From: Hortaea werneckii
Taxonomy: Eukaryota; Ascomycota; Dothideomycetes; Mycosphaerellales; Teratosphaeriaceae
Assembly (NCBI GenBank): GCA_037044905.1
Contig: JBAOKB010000010.1
Span: 1-60,649 of the forward strand
Length of the DNA stretch: 60,649 nt
Direction of reading: 5' to 3'
Shown: in pieces, positions 53,760-60,649 of the stretch
Numbering within the stretch: the first letter of the stretch is position 1
Layout: each line of letters opens with the position of its first letter
Translations under genes and position numbers: made by a program
The notes under the pieces: model-generated
Seen by the model: the letters and a program-made list of their open reading frames with translations, nothing else
The model's database searches: none
What the model was told of the DNA's origin: nothing

Positions 53760-53915
53760 GTTTATTCGTTTTTTGCCTGCTCACGGTTATCTTTCTACGG
53801 TGTACGTGAATAATTTTTGGCCAACTAGTATTGGATGATGTATTTGCGGGAACCACTGCGAAGATATGAACAGATTCTATACAATCTAACATTATTACAC
53901 CACATGGAAAAAAAT

Positions 53916-55985
53916 TTACAGCTTCGCCTGTCCACCCACCACGCGCTGCCACTCCTTGTCGCCAAACGGCTCATATGCCTCACCTCCGGGTGGTAGCCAG
54001 TACAGCTCGTCAGCGCCAACTTTACTCGGGTCGACACCATCGTTTCTCAGCGCGACCTTCTGGTGCTTCAACGTCCCAGTCACCTCCTGCTCTTCCTTCA
54101 TTAGCCGCAGGAATAGCGGGACAGCATAGCGTGGCAACCGCTTCCGTAGGTGGCTTGCCAGCTCTGTTCTCAAAGTGGCGTTCAGCTGCTGCTCGGATGC
54201 CAGTCCTAGGGCTACACATCCGGCGCGCCCGTCGTGGTTGGGAAGAGCGACACCGTAGACGTTGGCTTCGCTGACGGAGGGGTGTGAGCCTAACGCCTCT
54301 GAGACTTCCGCTGTAGACACATTTTCGCCTTTCCATCGGAAGGTGTCACCGATGCGATCGACGAACCACCACCGACCTTCCTTGTCCAGCTTCTGGAGGT
54401 CGCCTGACCGGTAGTAAGCATCGCCCTCTTTGAACACATCGCGCAGGATCTTGGAGGAGGATGCTTTGTTGTTGCCGAAATATCCGCTGAATTTGTCGCC
54501 GATGTTGGTCGGGTCGAGCGGGTAGATCAGCTCTCCAGGCTCATCGCGGTTGCATTTGACGCAGAACCCGCTCCGCTTGTCTCTGATTGGCGTATCGGTC
54601 TCAAGGTCGTGTTTGATAAGGACGCTGTTGCCACCGAATAGCAAGCGTGCCAGGCCCCCTGATCGACCGATAGCGCCTCTATAGAAGCCATTGCGCTCAA
54701 GCACGATGCTGGCGCCGGGAGCTTCTGTTGCACCGTAGAACTCGAGGATTTCCGGGATGTTGAAGCGATCCTTGAATCTTTGCCACACCTGTCCGATGTA
54801 AATCAGTACCGCTCACTACTAGAGGGCAAGGTAAAAAATGCTTACATCGGGCCTCATGCCATTACCGAAAGCCATTCGCAGGTTGTGCTTTTGATCGTAA
54901 GGCCCTGGTGGGCTGGACACGAGATATCGGCAGGCCTCACCGATATACTGTATAACCGTAGCATCGGTCTCATGAACCTGCTTCATGTAGGTTTTTGGCG
55001 AGAACTTCGGTGAGACAATCATGGTACATCCCGTGTTCAACGCCTGACACACTCCTAAAACTGATGCAGACGAATGATAGAGTGGCATCGCTGTAAAGTA
55101 ACGATCTTCTGGCGTCAGCCCGAGCAGTTCGGGGAACAGCATGGCGCCGGAGATGGGTTTGGTCCAGGAAACCGTTGCTGCCTTGGGCAAGCCCGTTGTG
55201 CCAGAAGTGTAGATGAGGATCGAAGGCGAGGTTAGCTTGTCGCCTGAACGTGCAGAATCTGGCGCACGATACGTGGTTCCTGACAGAATGCTGGATTCCA
55301 TGTCATCATCGAGAATGTGAGCATCGATTGCTCTACCTTGACCCGTTTCGCTTAGCTCGGGTCTAGTGTCCTCATTCAGAACATCTTGAATGTGTGCATC
55401 GACAAAGAGCAACCGGGCGCTTGAGATCCGCACACAGTGCACGAAAGCATTGCTTCGCAGGTTGGAGTTAATGAACGCTGGCTTGGCACCAATGGACCAA
55501 AGGGCTAACCACATCCAGATGAATTGAGGCCGGTTGGTGAAGTCCATCGCGACAATCTCGTTCTTCTGCACACCGTGGACATCCTTAAGCCACCTAGCGT
55601 ACTTGAGCACAGTCTCGTAAGCTTCAGCGTAGGTCCAGGCTGTTTGCTGTTCAGCTTTCATGGAATCATCTCTCGGCACCACCAGAAAGTGGCGATTCGC
55701 AAATTTGGGGTTGGTGGCCGTGTCCTCGAAGTAATAAAAGCAGTTGACCCGATCTTGCTTTTCCAGACGATTCATGCGCACCGCATATGCGATTGTGCGG
55801 TAAATGAATTGGATATCCTGGACTACACCGAATTTGGCATTCAGATAGGCGGCGGACGCTGTCGCAGCAGGCACTGCCACTGAACGAGGGATCTCTGTAA
55901 AGATGCACCATTAGCGACTGTGTATTCAGGTGGCGTCCGAGGAATACGTACCGCTCAGCGCGGCCATAACTGATGCTGCTGCCAT
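53916..55985 (-). CDS. FAT1: Very-long-chain acyl-CoA synthetase / fatty acid transporter (Fat1 family)
   Basis: Exons 55985-55952, 55894-54846 and 54788-53916 (two 57-nt introns, GTACGT..CAG and GTAAGC..CAG) give 651 residues; yeast Fat1 has 669. The AMP-binding motif is ILIYTSGTTGLPKAA, followed by AMPLYHSSASVLG and FYGATEAPGA, spliced in frame through exon 3. The later YRSGDLQKLDKEGRWWFVDRIGDTFRWKGENVSTAEV block is the family's VLACS signature and hinge. The enzyme activates very long-chain fatty acids with ATP and CoA and couples this to uptake, at ER, lipid-droplet, peroxisome or plasma membranes. A hydrophobic N-terminal stretch is weak. The first exon is only 34 nt, but it supplies the only ATG, since the second exon opens without one. 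Confidence 0.92.
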
Positions 55986-57073
55986 CTTCGAAGACCTGGC
56001 AATTGCCACACCGGCTGCCTAATCTCTGGCCGATGATTAAAGGAGAAATGCCAGAGGCTTCTGATCCGTTGGCACTTCTCGCCCGTCCAATTCGAGTCGA
56101 CGAGAGTATAGGGAACTAGGTGGAATTGACGTAGAGGAGCTTTACAGTACTGAGGAGTAGAAGGGATGCTCGGTATGTCAACCTTCTCGGCGCTCAGCCC
56201 TTACACCTCGTCCATCACACAAATGGAGTGCCTACGCGAGTCTGCATGTCTAGGCCGAGGCACAACGGCGAACCGAAGCGAAAGACTGGGATCCACCTTG
56301 TTTGCCCCGCCCGCATGACTCGCATGTGCTTCACCTCTATTGTACACGGTAGCGTTGATGTCTTGTTATCTATGTAGATGTCTAGCCTGCGGGTGGGCAT
56401 GTAGTAGGCAATTTCGGGGCTGACCAGCATTCTGCCAGTCCTATCGCTCGCTTAAGAGGAGTCGAGATGGAAGAGCTCTGTGGACGATCAATGCCGGCCG
56501 GTAGACCTGCCCCCTCGGTGTATGTCATTCAGCCATGCACGTCCTTTTCGGAGGATGGGCCCTCCCGCATCCGACGCATGAACAACGTCTCTGCATGTCT
56601 TGTACCTCCTAGGGTTGTGTAGGGTTACGCAGGCTATGTGACTGTGTGGGCATCAGCAGATTGTGCTCAGCATGCCTTCTTCGGGTGTACATCTTCTTTT
56701 GTTCGCCGTTGCAGAATACAAGTGGAGGCTAAGAAAATGACATGAGTTTTGAAGTATTGTACCAATGCCTGCATGCGTTGTGTGCTCCAAACTTTGGTCC
56801 AATGCTCTCCGAACAACATATCAACTGCGTGACAGGGAATTGTCACATCCGTGTACCATCGACGCGACTGCTGCTGGCATTCGCACTGAAAGCTGCCGAT
56901 AAAACGAGAGAACCACGCCGACATTTGCCTCTCCAGGAAAAGACCGGCAAGTGGCAGATCATAGACACATGGAAGAAATGTCATGCTTTTGAGGCCTACG
57001 TGAAAGATATACTCTACCGGACATATTCCCTTCAATCGAGACTATGTCAGAGAAAAGGGAGCCCTCTTTGATT
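55986..57073. other. Intergenic between two minus-strand genes
   Basis: About 1.1 kb: Fat1 promoter and DAHP synthase 3' flank. Overlapping open frames on both strands near 56670-57070 show no domain and are left out. Confidence 0.45.
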
Positions 57074-58552
57074 TTACCCCTGCCGTTGGCTACCCGCAAC
57101 CAGGAACGCCAGCTCCAAAGCCTGCTTCTCGTTCAACCGCGGATCGCAGAAAGTCTCGTACCTCTCCCCAAGATCCTCATCCTGCAGACCCTGGCTGCCG
57201 CCCGTGCACTCCGTGACCGCGTCGCCGGTGAGCTCTAAGTGCACGCCGCCTAGGAAGCTGCCGCACTGCTTGTGGATCTTGAGGGCGGAGGACAGCTCGG
57301 AGAAGACTGAGTGGAAGCTGCGTGTTTTGATGCCCGTGCTGGTGGACCGCGTGTTGCCGTGCATGGGGTCGCACTGCCAGACTACTTTGTGGTCGGTCTG
57401 ACTGACAGCCTTGATGTGCTGTGGTAGCAACTCGTCTACCTTGCTCTCGCCGTAACGGGTGATCAGCGTCACCTTGCCGACTTCTTTGTTCGGATTCACA
57501 ATGTCGAGCAGTTGTACAAGGTCCTCTGTACTGGTTGTAGGGCCGACTTTGATGCCGATTGGGTTCTCGATTCCGCGGAAGTACTCGATGTGGGCGTGAT
57601 CGGGTTGTCGTGTGCGGTCGCCGACCCAGAGGAAATGTGCGGAAGTGTTGTAGTAGCCTGTCGTTTCTGGCTCCTGTTTCGTGTTGTCTACAAGAGCGCC
57701 GCCAGTGAGAGGCGACACCTTGGGCGCAGGCGCTGGTGCCATTTTAGGTGGGGCATCTCGGTTGATGGGGTGTCTCAGATGTCTAGTCAGCGCCTCCTCG
57801 TACTCCAGAAGCAGTCCTTCATGAGAAGTGTAGAGGTCGACAGTCTCGAGCTTGCCCGTTGTGTCTGCGCCGACAGTCCGCATGAAGCGAAGAGATTCAG
57901 TGATAGACTCGACGATAGATTTGTACTTGGCTTGTACTTCTGGATCTCCGACGTGACCCAGATGCCAGTCCAAGGGGTTATGCAAGTCGGCGATACCGCT
58001 GGCTATCTGAGCACGCACGTAGTTGAGTGTGGCTGCGGAATGGAAGTAAGCCTGCACCAGCCTCTCCGGGTCTATCTCCCGCTCGTCTTCAGGGAAGCCA
58101 TTCAGTATGTCTCCTCTGAAACTAGGAACCTCTCTACCATCTGCTGTCTTTTCCATTGGACTGCTTCTCGGCTTCGCGTATTGCCCTGCCATTCTCGCTA
58201 TTCTCACCACAGGCTTGTTGCCACCCCAGATCAGGACGAGTGACATCTGTAGTAGCAGCTTAATCTTCGAATCGATAGCAGAGTCGTTGCAGTAATCAAA
58301 CAACTCGGCACAATCGCCACCTTGAAGGAGGAAAGCTTTGCCTTGGGCCACATCAGCCAGTGCACGTCGCAGCTTCCAGATCTCCGTTGGCGTAACCATC
58401 GGCGGCACCTTCTGCAGTTTGGCGCTGGCCTTTGCGACGGCGGCTTCATCTTCGTATACGACCTGTTGCTTCATAGGCCTGCTGCGCCATGATGAGGGAG
58501 TCCAGGTCGAAGCCTGGCCGGCGGCTTGTCCGTTGGTTTGACTGGATGCCAT
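57074..58552 (-). CDS. 3-deoxy-7-phosphoheptulonate (DAHP) synthase, type II
   Basis: A single exon encodes 492 residues. It catalyses the first step of the shikimate pathway, phosphoenolpyruvate plus erythrose 4-phosphate to DAHP. The type II (plant-like) family is shown by WTPSSWRSRPMKQQVVYED near the N-terminus and by LQGGDCAE (metal-binding Cys81). GQYAKPRSSPMEK, LLEYEEALTR, VWQCDPMHGNTRST and GGVHLELTGDAVTECTGGS follow. This family is structurally distinct from yeast Aro3/Aro4. Filamentous ascomycetes commonly keep a type II copy besides the type I enzymes. No targeting peptide is visible, so it is probably cytosolic. Confidence 0.95.
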   Translation of the reverse strand: MASSQTNGQAAGQASTWTPSSWRSRPMKQQVVYEDEAAVAKASAKLQKVPPMVTPTEIWKLRRALADVAQGKAFLLQGGDCAELFDYCNDSAIDSKIKLLLQMSLVLIWGGNKPVVRIARMAGQYAKPRSSPMEKTADGREVPSFRGDILNGFPEDEREIDPERLVQAYFHSAATLNYVRAQIASGIADLHNPLDWHLGHVGDPEVQAKYKSIVESITESLRFMRTVGADTTGKLETVDLYTSHEGLLLEYEEALTRHLRHPINRDAPPKMAPAPAPKVSPLTGGALVDNTKQEPETTGYYNTSAHFLWVGDRTRQPDHAHIEYFRGIENPIGIKVGPTTSTEDLVQLLDIVNPNKEVGKVTLITRYGESKVDELLPQHIKAVSQTDHKVVWQCDPMHGNTRSTSTGIKTRSFHSVFSELSSALKIHKQCGSFLGGVHLELTGDAVTECTGGSQGLQDEDLGERYETFCDPRLNEKQALELAFLVAGSQRQG

Positions 58553-59118
58553 TAGACGCTGAGATTAAGTGGTCGTGCAGGCAAATAAGATTCGAAAAAT
58601 ATCGCTGCCCGGTGGCTTATATTAATATGCAATCACCAGTGGTCGGGGTCCTCGAGAACGGATTCAATTGCAGGGCCTTGGACGGGGTTGAGTGTCGGTG
58701 TTGCGCTCTCTCGTGCAAGTTTCCCCAGTCTCTCTCTGATCGATGTGGACAGTATGCAACGAGGATGTCAGATCTCAATTGGCAACCTGAGCTGTGGCTT
58801 GTAAATACGTTCCATCTTTGCACTGAGTCAAGTCTCGAGAATCAAATTTGTTGGCCCGTGCGCCTGCACATGCCAGCGAGCCGGGGATTATGCAGGTCCA
58901 ATAACCTTATACCACTCCTGATGCATCATCTCTGTTGACTTGCGTCGATTACTTGCAAGTAGAAGCCGACGACGCTTTCACCTTCGTATTTCCTCACTGG
59001 CAAAGGCATCATTCGAGAGTCTGGCCTGAACATCAAAACGAGGTACTAAAGCGACTGGCTGGACACCGCAACGCGACAACATCACACGCCAAACGCCTCC
59101 TAGGCGGGCAGAACTGCC
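58553..59118. promoter_or_regulatory. Divergent intergenic, DAHP synthase and coiled-coil gene
   Basis: About 570 bp between divergent starts; it must hold both promoters. No specific site identified. Confidence 0.4.
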
Positions 59119-60357
59119 ATGGAGACTTCTTCACCACCGCTCACACCGATTCGAGACTATGTGTCTCCTATAGAGACTTCTCCCGCCAACTCGTACCATG
59201 AACAGCTTCGCCGCCGAACGAGCAGCTTCTCTTCGAACCACAGCCGCTCGCCTGTCGCCCGCAAACACCGCTTTAGTAATGCGTCAAGTTATTCAAACGA
59301 CATTTCAACACCGGGCGCAGAAGAAGATAATGGAGCAGGTATGGGTAACATAGGAGGTGGGAACTTGGCGGACGAACTAGACCAGTTAGACGATGAGGAG
59401 TTCGCTGAAGGCGACACTACATTAGACGAGTCCAGGCACGAAGAGGGCGGAGAGCAGAAGGATGGCACAGGACCATCGAGCAAGGAGCCGAGAGACAGCG
59501 GTATAGACGTCACATACCGAAGCCGGACCAACTCGCCGCAAGTTAGGAATTTCAGCAAACCGTTCGCCCTGTCACAAAAACCACCTGATGAACAGGATGA
59601 AGACCGGGAGGAGGAACAGGAGGACAAGCTCAGCCCGGAGCTCGAAGACGCCATGAACGACATTGCTCGTATGACCTCATACGCATCCTCGTCCGAAGAT
59701 CCACTCATACCGAGAACGATTGCGCTACTGCAGGATTTGGCAAACCAAGCACAGCTGGAGACGGGCGCACAAAGATTGACGACGAGCACAAATAGTATGA
59801 CGACCCATCTTACCGCGCAGGTCAAAGCTCTACAGCAACTGTCCACCTCCTTGCTGTCTCCGTTCCTAGCTTTCTCCAGCGGTATAGATCCGGAGCTGAT
59901 CGAAGAAACCGCTCCGCTGATCGAGGCGCTACTCAAAGAATTACCTGTACCAGACACCACAGCCTTACAGGGGATGCAAAAACTGGACAGAGAGACGGCG
60001 AATGTCATCCATACACTCAGTCAGCTGACAGACACGATACAAATGGGCAAGCAAATCACCAACTCGGCGTCCCGACACCTGCGGACAACGCAGACGATGG
60101 TCACGGAGCTCCGTCGCGAGCAAGAGAGAGCAGAGTTGGCACGGCATGAACTGTCCAAGGACGACATGACGGAGCGACTCAGTCAACGGAGATGTGCCAG
60201 CGAGTGCAAGGACGTCATGAGCGGGTTCGAGGAAGTTTGCGATTCGCTCAGATCAAGTCTCGAGCAGGACCAGGTAGGAGTCGGGGGAGATGGAACACGC
60301 GACGGAGGAAGTGATGAGGTTGTTGGGAAGGCTGTGACAACTGCTGCTGCCGCTTAA
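59119..60357 (+). CDS. Uncharacterised protein with C-terminal coiled coil
   Basis: A single exon encodes 412 residues. The first half is Ser/Glu/Asp-rich and likely disordered, with possible phosphosites (SPPLTPIRDYVSPIETSP at the start). Residues ~175-330 are helical, with a hydrophobic pattern around LLSPFLAFSSGIDPELIEETAPLIEALLKELPVPD. About 290-375 form a coiled coil (IQMGKQITNSASRHLRTTQ to MVTELRREQERAELARHELSKDD). A Gly/Ala-rich tail closes it. No family is recognised. The layout would fit a structural or kinetochore/spindle-type protein, but that is only a guess. Upstream ATGs in frame are absent. Confidence 0.75.
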   Translation: METSSPPLTPIRDYVSPIETSPANSYHEQLRRRTSSFSSNHSRSPVARKHRFSNASSYSNDISTPGAEEDNGAGMGNIGGGNLADELDQLDDEEFAEGDTTLDESRHEEGGEQKDGTGPSSKEPRDSGIDVTYRSRTNSPQVRNFSKPFALSQKPPDEQDEDREEEQEDKLSPELEDAMNDIARMTSYASSSEDPLIPRTIALLQDLANQAQLETGAQRLTTSTNSMTTHLTAQVKALQQLSTSLLSPFLAFSSGIDPELIEETAPLIEALLKELPVPDTTALQGMQKLDRETANVIHTLSQLTDTIQMGKQITNSASRHLRTTQTMVTELRREQERAELARHELSKDDMTERLSQRRCASECKDVMSGFEEVCDSLRSSLEQDQVGVGGDGTRDGGSDEVVGKAVTTAAAA

Positions 60358-60649
60358 TCCATTTGTTTTTTCGTCGAAGATACCCATAATGAATCCCCTT
60401 TTCTGTTTGTATATGGTGGCTAAGGTAACGCAGTGAATGGGAAGGGTCTAATGGGAAGGGGTTGTTTGGTCGTCTGTCGGGAAAGGCATTGTTTTTTGAT
60501 GTCTAGTAGTATGTGTGTGTGCACAGCTGATGGGACCAGCTTGATAGAATAGATTGTGAGGGTGCCTTCGCAGATAGACCAACAATCCTATCACTATTCG
60601 AACAGTCTCCACTGTCGATATAAAGCCCTTCGTGCTTGAAATTACCCAT
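60358..60649. other. Right edge, 3' flank
   Basis: 292 bp after the last stop; GT-rich (TGTGTGTG near 60510), no gene seen. Confidence 0.4.

Noticed and set aside
1..60649. CRISPR arrays, rRNA genes and intact transposons
   Set aside because: No regular spaced repeats, rRNA-like blocks, transposase or reverse-transcriptase frames were seen; the window is a fungal nuclear region.

Overview
This window is nuclear DNA from a filamentous ascomycete (Pezizomycotina). The signs are short GT-AG introns (mostly 50-110 nt), widely spaced genes on both strands, and families typical of this group: a HET-domain protein, a NACHT protein, a fungal microbial rhodopsin, a Kha1-type exchanger, a DUF3295 protein and a type II DAHP synthase. 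A dothideomycete is my best guess, but that placement is inference. I find 20 protein-coding genes and one tRNA gene. Exon borders were worked out by eye from splice signals and reading-frame continuity.

Layout. 0-5 kb: a HET-domain gene on the minus strand, divergent from a three-exon rhodopsin gene that keeps both carboxylates of a proton pump. 6-12 kb: an RPEL-repeat (actin-binding type) protein, an alpha-N-terminal methyltransferase, and a one-helix membrane protein with a long disordered tail and a PPxY motif. 12-24 kb, all minus: a membrane-anchored two-part amidohydrolase, a patatin/DUF3336 triacylglycerol lipase, a Kha1-like K+/H+ exchanger, and an unknown membrane protein whose reading frame appears broken. 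25-30 kb, minus: an AIM24-family protein and a DUF3295 protein. A 3.2 kb stretch without recognisable genes follows.

32.7-38.8 kb looks accessory: a divergent protein kinase, a type II single-pass membrane protein and a NACHT (NLR-like) ATPase. 39.7-50.3 kb is housekeeping: a RING-CH ubiquitin ligase divergent from proteasome subunit alpha2, then dynactin p150Glued convergent with the meiotic TPR protein Spo22/Zip4. 52-60.6 kb: a two-helix membrane protein, a tRNA-Asp gene, a Fat1-type very-long-chain acyl-CoA synthetase, type II DAHP synthase and a coiled-coil protein of unknown function.

The most unusual feature is the tRNA-Asp(GTC) gene at 53583-53728. It carries a normal 18-nt tRNA intron at position 37/38. 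It also carries a 56-nt insert inside the D stem with the hallmarks of a spliceosomal (mRNA-type) intron: GTGAGT donor, CTAAC branch site 12 nt before the end, and TTAG acceptor. Removing both pieces leaves a complete 72-nt tRNA-Asp, and both internal Pol III promoter boxes and a T-run terminator are present. If functional, this would be a Pol III tRNA transcript that needs the spliceosome as well as the tRNA endonuclease; otherwise it is a tRNA copy interrupted by an intron-like insertion.
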